NCBI RefSeq assembly: GCF_049445855.1
Contig: NZ_JBMSDV010000001.1
Span: 558,001 to 622,000 of the forward strand
Length of the DNA stretch: 64,000 nucleotides
Reading direction: 5' to 3'
DNA from: JAGOCV01 sp049445855
Lineage (GTDB): Bacteria; Pseudomonadota; Gammaproteobacteria; Burkholderiales; Burkholderiaceae_C
Shown here: positions 24,331-32,832 of the stretch, piece after piece
Position numbering within the stretch: the first letter of the stretch is position 1
How the letters are laid out: every line of letters begins with the position of its first letter
Made by a program: the position numbers and the translations under genes
Notes under the pieces: generated by a model
Databases searched by the model: none
What the model was told of the DNA's origin: nothing
What the model saw: the letters and a program-made list of their open reading frames with translations, nothing else

Positions 24331-24878
24331 GCGATCCGGACGAAGCCCCGCCACAAGCGCTGGGCGACTCGATGCCACCGAAGCAATGGGAGATCGTCTG
24401 GAAGTGCATGGTGTCCGCGCTCTACCATCAGAAGCGCGAGCGCTTTCTCGATGGCATGGACCGTTTCGCGAAGTTCGTAGGCATCGTGGCCGGCGCTGCA
24501 GTTTTCGCCAAGCTGACCGAGCACCCGTTGTTGGGTGCATGGTTCGCTGGTATCTTCACGATCATCACCGCAGCGTCGCTGGCCTATGATCCGGCGTCGA
24601 AGGCGCGTCGGCACGCTGAGCTGGCTCGCGACTTCAAGCGCCTCCAGTCGGAGGTTGTCAGAAAAGGTGAGCTGTCGGCAAGGGATCTCCGGCACTACGA
24701 AGCAGAGACTCTCATCCTGGAGTCTGGTGAGCCTGCGGCCTTGAGCGCGCTGGTTACGCATTGCCACAATGAGCTGACGACGGCTCTCGGGCAGGATGTA
24801 CAACCGCTGCCTTTGTGGCAATGGTTGTCCATGCACTTCATCGACTTCGATCAATCTCGCAAGCCGGCTCCTCAGTAA
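24327..24878 (+). CDS. SLATT-like two-span membrane protein, 183 aa
   Basis: Two adjacent membrane helices (about residues 50-64 and 70-87: FVGIVAGAAVFAK and AWFAGIFTIITAASLAY) are followed by a cytosolic helix pair (HAELARDFKRLQSEV, then EAETLILESGEPAALSAL). That plan matches SLATT-type effectors, 2TM proteins found with SMODS/SLOG sensors and thought to form pores. Here it sits in a phage moron block just before lysis genes and is coupled to a proline-rich protein. Superinfection exclusion or abortive infection is possible. The call is by architecture, so moderate. Confidence 0.5.
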   Translation: MSDPDEAPPQALGDSMPPKQWEIVWKCMVSALYHQKRERFLDGMDRFAKFVGIVAGAAVFAKLTEHPLLGAWFAGIFTIITAASLAYDPASKARRHAELARDFKRLQSEVVRKGELSARDLRHYEAETLILESGEPAALSALVTHCHNELTTALGQDVQPLPLWQWLSMHFIDFDQSRKPAPQ

Positions 24879-24891
24879 AGCTCTTTACTAG
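24874..24891 (+). promoter_or_regulatory. Late regulatory palindrome, lysis block
   Basis: AGTAAAG-CT-CTTTACT is a perfect 16-base palindrome 34 bases before the lysis gene ATG. Its core TAAAGCTCTTTACTAG recurs identically at 32781-32796. Candidate activator (Mor-type) site at a Plys-like promoter. Confidence 0.5.
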
Positions 24892-24924
24892 TCCCCCTCG
24901 CGCGTGCGCGGCATCCTGCCCTGC

Positions 24925-25389
24925 ATGCGTGAAGACATTCTTCTCTCCCCACATTTCCACCTCTCGGAACTGACTTTTTCCGAGAAGGCCGCGCGCTTGG
25001 GCATCCGCAACGAGCCCAATGGCGCCCAGCTCGAAAACCTGCGTCGCCTGGCGCAGGTGCTGGAGGTCGTGCGCTCGAACCTGGTCGGCAACCCGATCCT
25101 GGTCTCCAGCGGCTTCCGCAATCCGCAGACGAACGCTGCCGTCGGCGGAGCGCGCTTCAGCGCTCACCTCGATGGCCGTGCGGCCGACTTCATCTGCCCT
25201 GGCTTCGGCTCACCCAAGGCGATCTGCCAGCAGCTCGTTACGAACGGCGTGGTGTTCGACCAGCTGATCTACGAAGGCACATGGGTGCACATCGGAATTC
25301 CGGTTCTCGGTGAGCGGCCGCGCCAGCAAGTCCTGACTGCGATCTTCGAGCGCGGCAAGGAAACCACCTATCTCAAAGGCATCTGCTGA
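24925..25389 (+). CDS. Peptidase M15A endolysin
   Basis: A 154-aa zinc DD-peptidase-like protein. FHLSELTFSEKAARLG opens the fold, VSSGFRNP follows, then the zinc motif SAHLDGRAADF and a C-terminal WVHIGIP carrying the third ligand. M15A enzymes cut peptide cross-links of peptidoglycan; in Mu-like phages this family replaces lysozyme as endolysin. No signal peptide, so export needs the holin downstream. ATG 24925 is chosen over an upstream in-frame start that adds a non-conserved leader. Confidence 0.82.
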   Translation: MREDILLSPHFHLSELTFSEKAARLGIRNEPNGAQLENLRRLAQVLEVVRSNLVGNPILVSSGFRNPQTNAAVGGARFSAHLDGRAADFICPGFGSPKAICQQLVTNGVVFDQLIYEGTWVHIGIPVLGERPRQQVLTAIFERGKETTYLKGIC

Positions 25390-25399
25390 GGAGCACTCT

Positions 25400-25675
25400 A
25401 TGGCAGTAGGACGTTCTGGTTTGATCGCTGCAGCGCTTGCTGCGGGGTGTGCATCAGCGCTCGGCGGTGGATTCAACATGTCGGTGCTGGACAAAGCCGC
25501 ACCACCGCAAGTGGTGCAGGTCATCCCGGCGAGGAAGCGACGCGTTGGTCCGTCTGACCCCTGGACGCAGAGCACGTATCGACGTGCGGGCTACGGCTGG
25601 ACAAACGCCCACGCGAAGCGCGTAGCGAAGAAAAAGCGCAACCGGGCGCGGCATCGCGCCGCATCGAAGGGCTGA
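25400..25675 (+). CDS. Basic protein in lysis block, 91 aa
   Basis: A hydrophobic alanine-rich N-terminus (residues 7-22) with a cysteine in LAAGCAS that could be a weak lipobox, then a very basic C-terminus (RVAKKKRNRARHRAASKG). GAGGAG lies 8 bases upstream. Function unknown; position suggests lysis or envelope action. Confidence 0.55.
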   Translation: MAVGRSGLIAAALAAGCASALGGGFNMSVLDKAAPPQVVQVIPARKRRVGPSDPWTQSTYRRAGYGWTNAHAKRVAKKKRNRARHRAASKG

Positions 25676-25676
25676 G

Positions 25677-25883
25677 ATGCACGCGTTCACGCCCGGACCC
25701 TTCCCGCTCATCTTCTGGATCTCGGCCATCGTGCTCGGGCTTGCCTGTCTGAGCGCGGTCATCTGCGCTCGCTTCTTCGGCGGGCCTGGCGCGCTCGGCG
25801 TCATGTTCCTGAGCATTGCGATTGCTGTGATTGCAGCCGTCGTGTCCATCGTTTCAGGAGGTGCCTGGTGGTTCCTCGTCTGA
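25677..25883 (+). CDS. Two-span membrane protein, holin candidate
   Basis: 68 aa, nearly all hydrophobic: helices at about 10-32 and 38-60, with RFFGG between. Size and topology match class II holins. It overlaps the next small membrane gene by 16 bases. Which of the two is the holin and which the antiholin cannot be told. Confidence 0.6.
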   Translation: MHAFTPGPFPLIFWISAIVLGLACLSAVICARFFGGPGALGVMFLSIAIAVIAAVVSIVSGGAWWFLV

Positions 25884-26101
25884 TCCCCGAATGGCGCAAG
25901 GCCTGGCGCTTCAGCAGCGTTCGCGCAGCTGCGCTGCTGGCCGTGCTGTCGATGGCGCAAGCAGAGCTGCTGCCGTACCTGCAGCCGCTGCTGCCCGCGA
26001 AGGTGTGGCCGTGGGTCACTGCCGGCGTCGCGCTGCTCATCATCGTCCTGCGCGTCATCGCGCAGCCGAAGCTCGAAGAAGAGCGCCGGAGGGAGCAATG
26101 A
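25868..26101 (+). CDS. Phage holin-like protein, 77 aa
   Basis: Starts at GTG 25868 after AGGAGG. The sequence LIPEWRKAWRFSSVRAAALL, then WPWVTAGVALLIIVLRVIAQ, with a charged C-terminus, is a recurring holin-type protein in Burkholderiales and Pseudomonas phages. Two membrane spans. It is coupled to the Rz gene (ATGA). Confidence 0.7.
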   Translation: MVPRLIPEWRKAWRFSSVRAAALLAVLSMAQAELLPYLQPLLPAKVWPWVTAGVALLIIVLRVIAQPKLEEERRREQ

Positions 26102-26700
26102 CTGCCGCCCGCCTGCTCTTGATCGCAGCTGCTGCAGCTGGGATTGCTTTCGGTGGCTATCGCTTCGGCGTACGCACCGAGGGCAATGCCTGGCGCGCGC
26201 AGCAGCTGGAGGTTGAGCGCCTCGCCAATCAGGCGCGCGTGCGCAACGAAAAGACTGCGGCCGACGCTCGTGTCAACGCCGCCCAGGAAAAAGCCGATCA
26301 GGAGCAACGCTATGCGGATCTCAATGACCGTTTTAAGAAACTGCGCGGCAAGGTGCCGCTCGTGGTGGCGAAACCTTCGAAGCCCGCTGACCCGAAGCCC
26401 ACTGACGACGCCGACGCATCGCAGGGGCGCGTCATCGTATTTGTCGATCCTGATCCTTCTCTCAGCAACGCTGCTGTTTGGATGTGGAACAGCGCGCTTG
26501 CAGGCCGTGCAGACGTGCCCCCTGGTGCCTGCGGAGCTGATGGAGGAGGCGGAGAGCCCGACCCTTCTTGCGCCGAAGGCTCCGGCCTCACCCTCGGAGA
26601 CGCCTGGGACAACCACGCCGTCAACGCCCAGATCTGCGCCCGCAACGCAGCCCGCCTCACGCGGCTCATTGGCTACCTGAAGAAGGTCAGCCCCCAATAA
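26098..26700 (+). CDS. Rz-like inner-membrane spanin
   Basis: 200 aa: an N-terminal signal anchor (residues 4-22), then a periplasmic coiled coil (LEVERLANQARVRNEKTA, KADQEQRYADLNDRFKKL), then a glycine- and proline-rich end. Spanins fuse inner and outer membranes at the last step of lysis. A lipoprotein frame, the Rz1 partner, is nested in another frame. Confidence 0.7.
   Translation: MTAARLLLIAAAAAGIAFGGYRFGVRTEGNAWRAQQLEVERLANQARVRNEKTAADARVNAAQEKADQEQRYADLNDRFKKLRGKVPLVVAKPSKPADPKPTDDADASQGRVIVFVDPDPSLSNAAVWMWNSALAGRADVPPGACGADGGGGEPDPSCAEGSGLTLGDAWDNHAVNAQICARNAARLTRLIGYLKKVSPQ
26324..26680 (+). CDS. Rz1-like outer-membrane spanin nested in Rz
   Basis: Read in a different frame inside the Rz gene: hydrophobic LSILILLSATLLFGC with a lipobox cysteine, then a proline-rich mature part (CPLVPAELM, APASPSETPG), typical of Rz1. 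The start is uncertain: ATG 26324 gives a 118-aa precursor with a long N-terminus, and TTG 26441 gives a minimal signal. Mature length is the reliable part. Confidence 0.6.
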   Translation: MTVLRNCAARCRSWWRNLRSPLTRSPLTTPTHRRGASSYLSILILLSATLLFGCGTARLQAVQTCPLVPAELMEEAESPTLLAPKAPASPSETPGTTTPSTPRSAPATQPASRGSLAT

Positions 26701-26712
26701 CAAAAGGACAAC

Positions 26713-27078
26713 ATGGAATTCGACTATCGCGCGGCCGGCTTTTGGTTTGGCGTGCTCCAGTGGGTAACGCAAGGCCTTGTCGTGGTGTGGGTGTACCTGC
26801 GCACAAAAGACAAGGACAACCAGAAAGCTGTTGAAGCGCTGCAGACCACTCTATCGGCCTTCATCAAGGCTGCTGGCGAGGCCAATGAGGCGCAGAACGT
26901 TCGCTTGACCACCCTCGAAGAGAAGGTGACGCACATGCCAACCGACGAAGAAATCGCGCACCTCACCGGCGATGTCAGCACCGTCAAGGCTCAAGTGAAT
27001 GGCATCGCGGCGCTACTCACACGAGTTGAACACCAAACACAACTGATTCACCAGCATTTGCTGAACCGAGCCAAATGA
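26713..27078 (+). CDS. DUF2730 family protein (Mu gp25-like)
   Basis: 121 aa: an N-terminal membrane helix (GVLQWVTQGLVVVWVYL) then a coiled coil with EEKVTHMPTDEEIAHLTGDV, the DUF2730 signature. It opens the packaging block of Mu-like phages. Exact role unknown. Overlaps the next gene by four bases. Confidence 0.78.
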   Translation: MEFDYRAAGFWFGVLQWVTQGLVVVWVYLRTKDKDNQKAVEALQTTLSAFIKAAGEANEAQNVRLTTLEEKVTHMPTDEEIAHLTGDVSTVKAQVNGIAALLTRVEHQTQLIHQHLLNRAK

Positions 27079-27368
27079 GCTTTCTAACCGCAGTCACCGA
27101 AGACCGCCGCCTCTCGCTGCTGCTCGTGCTGTGCGAGACGCCTGGCTACACCGCCAACGCGTTCCTGCTGCGCGACGCCATCGATCAGATCTATGGGCAC
27201 AGCGCCAGTATTGACCAAGTGCGCACTGATATCGCCTGGCTGGCCGAGCAGGGGCTGGTGACGTCGCGCACAACCGGCGATGTCGTGCTTGCCTGCGCAA
27301 CGCCGCGCGGAGTTGACGTGGCGGGCGGCCGTGCTCATGTGCCTGGCGTCAAGCGCCCGCTGCCTTGA
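27075..27368 (+). CDS. Mu gp26-like protein, 97 aa
   Basis: A small winged-helix-like protein: RRLSLLLVLCETPGYTANAF, then DQVRTDIAWLAEQGLVT and a beta pair. It occupies the gp26 position between DUF2730 and DUF3486 and resembles the ArsR-like phage proteins found there. Probably acts in packaging or regulation. Confidence 0.7.
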   Translation: MSFLTAVTEDRRLSLLLVLCETPGYTANAFLLRDAIDQIYGHSASIDQVRTDIAWLAEQGLVTSRTTGDVVLACATPRGVDVAGGRAHVPGVKRPLP

Positions 27369-27380
27369 AGGGGCTTTCAA

Positions 27381-27962
27381 ATGCCCAGCAAAAGCACTTT
27401 CAAGCGCAAGCCTTCCCGCCCCAGCTCCATCACGCAGCTCGATCCGCGTGTCAAGGAAGCGGTGGATGAGGCCGTGCGTGATGGCCGGCTCACCATCGAC
27501 CAGATTGTTCGCCTCATCGAAGAGCAAGGTGCGGAAGCTTCCCGCTCGGCCGTCGGGCGCTACGTCAAGAATGCGCGCGAGCGCATGGAGGATTACCGCC
27601 AGGCGCAGCAGATCGCCACCGTGTGGGTGAACAAGCTGGGCAAGGAACCCGAGGGCGACATCGGCCGCATGCTGCTGGAGATGCTGCGGGTCGTGGCCTT
27701 CAAGTCCATCGGCGACATGGAAGCCGCCAGCCCGGAAGACCTGATGTTCCTGGGGAAGGCGCTCAAAGACATTGCCGGAGCCGACAAGCTCGTGGTGGAC
27801 CGCGAGGTCGTGGTGCGCAAGCTCATCGCGGCCGAGGCGGTGAAGGTCGCTGCAGAAGTCGCCACGACCGCGAAGAAGGCCGGCCTCTCCGATGACACCA
27901 TCGACCTGATCAAGAAGCGCATCCTGGGCGTTGCTGACGCCAAGCCGAAGGGAGCCGCGTGA
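27381..27962 (+). CDS. DUF3486 family protein (Mu gp27-like)
   Basis: 193 aa with the DUF3486 pattern: an early HTH-like region (LTIDQIVRLIEEQGAEASRS, then AVGRYVKNARERM) and a helical C-terminus (VVRKLIAAEAVKVAAEVAT). It lies directly before the large terminase, overlapping it by four bases, and is often taken as the small terminase subunit of Mu-like phages by position and DNA-binding character. Confidence 0.8.
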   Translation: MPSKSTFKRKPSRPSSITQLDPRVKEAVDEAVRDGRLTIDQIVRLIEEQGAEASRSAVGRYVKNARERMEDYRQAQQIATVWVNKLGKEPEGDIGRMLLEMLRVVAFKSIGDMEAASPEDLMFLGKALKDIAGADKLVVDREVVVRKLIAAEAVKVAAEVATTAKKAGLSDDTIDLIKKRILGVADAKPKGAA

Positions 27963-29548
27963 GCGAGATCATCACGCCCGAAATTCGGCAGCTCGGCGAG
28001 GGCATCAAGTACCCGTTCGAGAAGCGCAAGCCTATCGTCGATGACGATGGCAATGTCTTGCTGCCCTACCAGCAGCGCTGGATCGGTGACACCTCCAAGG
28101 TCAAGGTGGTCGAGAAGAGTCGCCGCATTGGGTTGTCGTGGGCCGAGGCCTGCGACTCCGTGCTTTGTGCGGCCGCAACCAACGGCATGGATGTCTGGTA
28201 CATCGGCTACGTCAAGGACATGGCTATCGAGTTCATTCTCGACTGCGCGCAGTGGGCAGAACATTTCCAGAGCGTGGCCGAAGCCATCGAGATCTCGGAG
28301 GACGTATTCCTGGAAGGCGAAGAGAAGAAGAGCGTCTTCGCATTCAGCATCAAGTTCGCCAGCGGCAACCGCATCACCGCGCTCAGCTCGAAGCCCCGCA
28401 ACCTGCGCGGCAAGCAAGGCCGTGTGATCCTGGACGAGGCTGCGTTCCATGAGCAGCAGGCCGAGATCCTGAAGGCCGCGATGGCGCTGCTGATCTGGGG
28501 CGGAGATCTGCGCATCATCAGCACGCACGACGGCGACGACAACCCATTCAACCAGCTCATCAAGGATGTACGCGCTGGGCGCTTCCCCTACAGCGTCCAC
28601 CGCTTCACGTTCGATGAGGCGCTTTATGAAGGACTTTATCGCCGGATCTGCATGCGCACCGGCGACGAGTGGACCGAAGCAGGCCAAGTGAAGTGGGCGT
28701 CGGAGATCCGCGCGTTCTATGGCGATGACGCCGAGGAAGAGCTGGACTGCGTGCCGAAGCACGGCAGCGGCGCATTCCTCACCCGCGAGCTGATCGAGCG
28801 CTGCATGCGAAAAGGCTGGCCGGTGCTGCGCGATGCGCGCAAACCCGAGTTCACATTCCAGCCGGACCGCACGCGCCAGCTGACCATCCTGGACTGGTGT
28901 GAAGAACACTTGAAGCCCGAGCTGGACGCGCTGTCACGCTTCGACAACGTCACCAGCTTCCTCGGCGGTGACTTCGCGCGGATCGGCGACCTGACGTGCT
29001 TCGCGCCGCTGATCCAGTTCCGCGACCTGAAGCGCCGCGTGCCCTTCATCGTCGAACTGCGCGGCATGCCCTTTGCGCAGCAGCTGCAGATCCTCTGGTA
29101 CGTTATCGACCGCCTACCGCGCTTCGTGGGCGCTGCGCTCGATGCTCGCGGCCTCGGCATGCAGATGGCCGAGCAGACCGCGCAGAAGTACGGTCAGACC
29201 CGCATTCTGATGATCCAGGCCACGCAGCCCTGGTATCTGGAAAACCTGCCGCCCTACAAGGCCGCATTCGAAGACGAACTGATCGCGCTGCCGATGGATG
29301 CCGATGTCCTTGCCGACCATCGCACGCCGCGCGTAATCAAGGGCATCCCGCAGATTCCCGAGCTGCGCACGGTCGATGCTGAGAAGAAGAAGCGCCACGG
29401 CGACACCTTCATTGCCGGCGCACTCGCCTGGCACGCAAGTCGAAGCCTCGAAGGCACATCCATCTATGAATACGAATCGGCGCTCAACGCTGATGCGGGC
29501 TGGCTCGATGGCGACGAAGAAGACGGCTTCGGTGCCGGCGCATTTTGA
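27959..29548 (+). CDS. Terminase large subunit (Mu gp28-like)
   Basis: 529 aa from GTG 27959. The ATPase centre has a Walker A-like SRRIGLSW (residues 54-61) after VVEK and Walker B RVILDEAAF (155-163). The nuclease half carries FLGGDFARIGDLT and DARGLGMQMAE with the spaced aspartates of the RNase H-like fold. It packages phage DNA into proheads; in Mu-like phages this is headful packaging from the integrated copy. Length is normal for the family. Confidence 0.88.
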   Translation: MSEIITPEIRQLGEGIKYPFEKRKPIVDDDGNVLLPYQQRWIGDTSKVKVVEKSRRIGLSWAEACDSVLCAAATNGMDVWYIGYVKDMAIEFILDCAQWAEHFQSVAEAIEISEDVFLEGEEKKSVFAFSIKFASGNRITALSSKPRNLRGKQGRVILDEAAFHEQQAEILKAAMALLIWGGDLRIISTHDGDDNPFNQLIKDVRAGRFPYSVHRFTFDEALYEGLYRRICMRTGDEWTEAGQVKWASEIRAFYGDDAEEELDCVPKHGSGAFLTRELIERCMRKGWPVLRDARKPEFTFQPDRTRQLTILDWCEEHLKPELDALSRFDNVTSFLGGDFARIGDLTCFAPLIQFRDLKRRVPFIVELRGMPFAQQLQILWYVIDRLPRFVGAALDARGLGMQMAEQTAQKYGQTRILMIQATQPWYLENLPPYKAAFEDELIALPMDADVLADHRTPRVIKGIPQIPELRTVDAEKKKRHGDTFIAGALAWHASRSLEGTSIYEYESALNADAGWLDGDEEDGFGAGAF

Positions 29549-29559
29549 CGGGACACGAC

Positions 29560-31149
29560 ATGAGCACCATCCTCGACCACCAAGGCAAACCGTTCCAGCG
29601 AGCGCAGCTGAGCCAGCCGCAGACGGCGCACATGGCTGCGCTGCATACCGAGTACGAAAACCATCCGAGCCGCGGCCTCACGCCGGCCAGGCTGGCGAGC
29701 ATCCTGCAGCGCGCCGAACGCGGTGACCTGGTCGCGCAGCACGAGCTGTTCCAGGACATGGAAGAGAAGGACGCGCACCTCTTCAGTGAACTGCAGAAGC
29801 GCCGCCTTGCGCTGCAAACGCTTGATTGGGAAATCGTGCCGCCACGCGACGCGACACCCGAAGAGGAGAAGCTGACCGAGTACGTGCGCGATGCCATCGG
29901 CGCGTTGGCCGACATCGAGGATCTGATCTTCGACATGACCGACGCCATCGGTCATGGCTTTTCTGCCATTGAACTGGAGTGGCGGAACGTGGACGGCCAG
30001 CTGCTGCCGATGAAGGCCACGCATCGTCCGCAGTCCTGGTTCGCTGTCTCCACGCTTCCGGGTGCCAACCGCAACCAGTTGCTGCTTCGCAGCTTCAAAA
30101 CGGCCGACGGTGAGCCGCTCTGGCCGTTCGGCTGGATCTTGCATCAGCATCGTGCGCGCAGCGGCTACTTGTCGCGCGCCGGGCTCTTCCGTGTGCTGGC
30201 CTGGCCGTTCCTCTTCAAGAACTACGCGGTGCGCGATCTGGCCGAGTTCCTGGAGATCTACGGCCTGCCGCTGCGACTGGGCACCTATCATCCATCGGCA
30301 ACCGAGAAGGACAAGAGCACGCTGCTGCGCGCGGTTGTGAACCTTGGCCACGACGCGGCGGCGATCATGCCCGAAGGCATGAAGGTGGAATTCAAGGAGG
30401 CTGCAAAGGGCGAGGAAAGCCCGTTCAATTCGATGGTGAGCCTCATGGAGCGCTCGATGTCGAAGGCGATCCTAGGCGGCACGCTCACGAGCGGTGAAGG
30501 CGAGCACGGCACGCAGGCGCTTGGCGAGGTGCACAACGAAGTGCGCCATGACTTGAAGAAGGCCGATGCCCGCCAGCTCAGTGCAACGCTGACCGCCCAG
30601 CTCGTATATCCGATCCTGGCCGTGAACAAGGGCCTCACGGACATGCGCCGCTGCCCGCGTCTGGTGTTCGACACCCAAGAGCCGGAAGACATCAAGCTGT
30701 ACGCGGACGCCGTTCCGAAGCTCGTCGAGGTCGGCATGCGCATCAAGCGCAGCTGGGCTCACGAGAAGCTCAAGATCCCGGAAGCGCAGGACGATGAGCC
30801 CGTGCTCTCCAAAGCACCCGCGCCGGCACCTGCAGCGGCTCCAGCTGCCGCCGCCCAGCACGCACGCATTGCGCGCCTGGCAACCCAGCCAACCGCGCCT
30901 GCGGACGAGCTGGACGAACTGGCCGGCGAGATGCTGGACGAGTGGGAAGAAACGCTGGGCGAACTGGTCGAGCCCATCGAGCAGGCGCTGGCGTCGGCCA
31001 CCAGCTTCGAGGATTTCAGCCAGGCGCTGGAGTCCAGTCTGGCCGGCCTGGAGCCCGACCGCCTGGTCGAGCTGCTGGCGCGTGGCGCTTTCGCTGCCCG
31101 GATCTGGGGGCGGCTGAACGCGCCGAAGAAGGCGGCTGCCCAAAAATGA
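29560..31149 (+). CDS. Portal protein (DUF935, Mu gp29-like)
   Basis: 529 aa. The DUF935 landmarks are RGLTPARLASILQRAERGD early, FDMTDAIGHGFSAIELEW, then GLPLRLGTYHPSATEKD and ILGGTLTSG. Portal rings form the DNA gate of the capsid. The C-terminal 110 residues contain an alanine/proline linker then an acidic helical tail. ATG 29560 is used; an upstream in-frame TTG overlaps the terminase stop. Confidence 0.88.
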   Translation: MSTILDHQGKPFQRAQLSQPQTAHMAALHTEYENHPSRGLTPARLASILQRAERGDLVAQHELFQDMEEKDAHLFSELQKRRLALQTLDWEIVPPRDATPEEEKLTEYVRDAIGALADIEDLIFDMTDAIGHGFSAIELEWRNVDGQLLPMKATHRPQSWFAVSTLPGANRNQLLLRSFKTADGEPLWPFGWILHQHRARSGYLSRAGLFRVLAWPFLFKNYAVRDLAEFLEIYGLPLRLGTYHPSATEKDKSTLLRAVVNLGHDAAAIMPEGMKVEFKEAAKGEESPFNSMVSLMERSMSKAILGGTLTSGEGEHGTQALGEVHNEVRHDLKKADARQLSATLTAQLVYPILAVNKGLTDMRRCPRLVFDTQEPEDIKLYADAVPKLVEVGMRIKRSWAHEKLKIPEAQDDEPVLSKAPAPAPAAAPAAAAQHARIARLATQPTAPADELDELAGEMLDEWEETLGELVEPIEQALASATSFEDFSQALESSLAGLEPDRLVELLARGAFAARIWGRLNAPKKAAAQK

Positions 31150-31343
31150 GGCACGAAACCGCCCGGAAACCCGCATCGGGCCGTGATTTGGCCCACCAAG
31201 CCCGGAAATCGGGCGTTTGGGCGCTTCCGGCCGTTTTGGCTACCACCCCACGTATTTTTTTGTTGCGCGGCGTTTCAATCGGTTGGAAATGCCTTGTCGG
31301 GCGCTTTTTTTGGGGGGGTACACCCCCCATCCGGGGTTGAGGC
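31150..31343. other. Non-coding gap with hairpins inside the head operon
   Basis: GCCCG (31200) pairs with CGGGC (31210). A striking T7-G7 run ends in TGGGGGG-GTACA-CCCCCCA (31311-31329), 15 bases before the F gene. No ORF is convincing. It may be a terminator plus a structured leader for F. Confidence 0.5.
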
Positions 31344-32627
31344 ATGGCCGAAGTCCAGCTCAAGCCCCTTCCGCCGGCCGAAGCCATCGCCTATTTCAGG
31401 CAGAAAGGCTACCGGGTCGGCTTCGATTATCGGGATGTTTGGCAGCAGGAGCATCAGGCCGCGTTCACGGTCGCCAAGGCCATGCAGGTAGATCTGCTGG
31501 CGGAGATCCGCGCAGGCCTGGACGCCGCCCTGGCTGATGGCACGACTTTCGAGACCTTCCAGCAGGCGCTGCGCCCGCGCCTGGTGGCGCGCGGCTGGTG
31601 GGGTCGCCAGGAGATGGTGGACCCGGACGATGGCGAGAAGAAGCTTGTCCAGCTGGGCAGCCCGCGCCGCCTGCAGGTGATCTATGACACAAACCTCGCC
31701 ACCGCGTACAGCGAGGGGCAGTGGGAGCGCGTCCAGCGCAACAAGCAGATCTTCCCGTTCCTGGAATATGTGAAGTCGGCGGCAGAGCATCCGCGCACCG
31801 AGCACCTCGCCTATGCAGGCCTCGTGCTGCCGGCGGACGATCCCTGGTGGCAGACGCACATGCCGATCAAGGACTACGGCTGCAAGTGCAGCGTGATCCA
31901 GCACACGCGCCGCATGCTGGACCGCGAGGGCCTCACCGTCGGCACGCCGCCGCCCGATGTGATGCGCACGGTCGTGAACAAACGCACCGGCGAAGAGATG
32001 CAGGTGCCGGCCGGCGTGAACCCTGCATTTCACTATCCACCAGGTGGCCGCGCCGCGTCACTCGGCAAGACGATGATGCAGAAGGCAGAGCTGCTGAACT
32101 CGCAGCTCGCCGCTCGGGCGCTGACACCAGGCACGACACGCTGGCTGCCGCTCGTTCAAGCCGAGTTCAGCCAGTACGTCGGCCGCTACGAGGCTGGCGA
32201 GCGCAAGCAGCTCGGATCTCGTCGTGTGGTCGGCGTGCTTTCGCCGGCCGTGCTGCAGTCGCTCGATGCGATGGGCCGAAAGCCCGAGAGCGCGGGTATC
32301 TCCGTGCAGCTGGCCGCGCTGTCCAAGTTGATCGGCCGGGCCCGCACCGCCGAGCGCCAGGCGCGCAATCCGAATGCGGCCGCAGTGGCGGCGCTGCCGA
32401 CCATGCTGGCGCAAGCCGAAAGCGTGTGGTGGGACGAGGCGGACAGCGGTGCGCTGGTTTTCCTGGTGAACTCGCCGAACGATGCGCGACTGCTGAAAAT
32501 CGCCGTGCGCACCGACTTCCAGGATCGGTCGGTCAAGACCAACGCGGTTCGTTCGATGATGTATGTGGACCGCAAGAGGCTGCAGACCAAAGGCTGGACT
32601 CGCCTGGATGGCGGAGGCAAGCGATGA
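31344..32627 (+). CDS. Mu F-like minor head protein with C-terminal nuclease-like domain
   Basis: 427 aa. About residues 1-210 are the phage head morphogenesis (Mu F/SPP1 gp7) domain: ALADGTTFETFQQALRPRL, YDTNLATAYSEG and WWQTHMPIKDYGCKCSV with the conserved cysteines. About residues 355-425 (VWWDEADSGALVFLVNSPND, then KTNAVRSMMYVDRKRLQ) match the phage-barnase/EndoU/ColicinE5-RelE-like (PBECR) tail that some Mu-type F proteins carry. F is carried in the capsid; the tail may enter the host or be a remnant of toxin recruitment. Confidence 0.82.
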   Translation: MAEVQLKPLPPAEAIAYFRQKGYRVGFDYRDVWQQEHQAAFTVAKAMQVDLLAEIRAGLDAALADGTTFETFQQALRPRLVARGWWGRQEMVDPDDGEKKLVQLGSPRRLQVIYDTNLATAYSEGQWERVQRNKQIFPFLEYVKSAAEHPRTEHLAYAGLVLPADDPWWQTHMPIKDYGCKCSVIQHTRRMLDREGLTVGTPPPDVMRTVVNKRTGEEMQVPAGVNPAFHYPPGGRAASLGKTMMQKAELLNSQLAARALTPGTTRWLPLVQAEFSQYVGRYEAGERKQLGSRRVVGVLSPAVLQSLDAMGRKPESAGISVQLAALSKLIGRARTAERQARNPNAAAVAALPTMLAQAESVWWDEADSGALVFLVNSPNDARLLKIAVRTDFQDRSVKTNAVRSMMYVDRKRLQTKGWTRLDGGGKR

Positions 32628-32832
32628 TGGGGGTGAACGTGCGCTGCGGCGAGACGCCTATCCGCTTATCGCGGCACTCTCGCATGCCGGCCGCACTCCG
32701 CAATCTCATGTTGCGGACGACCGGGGTGGACGACGATTTTCCCAGCCCTCGCAGCGCCCCTCAATCTTACTGCAATGGACTAAAGCTCTTTACTAGAGCG
32801 GTGCCGGGCATCGCGCGAGCATCGGGGCTTCT
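32628..32832. other. Late promoter region upstream of protease gene
   Basis: A 205-base gap with a short coupled frame (ATG 32624-32836) of unconvincing composition. The main feature is the palindrome at 32781-32792. Confidence 0.45.
32781..32796 (+). promoter_or_regulatory. Late regulatory palindrome, protease block
   Basis: TAAAGCTCTTTACTAG is identical over 16 bases to the site at 24876. It lies 37 bases before the protease ATG, the place of the PI promoter in Mu. Confidence 0.5.
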
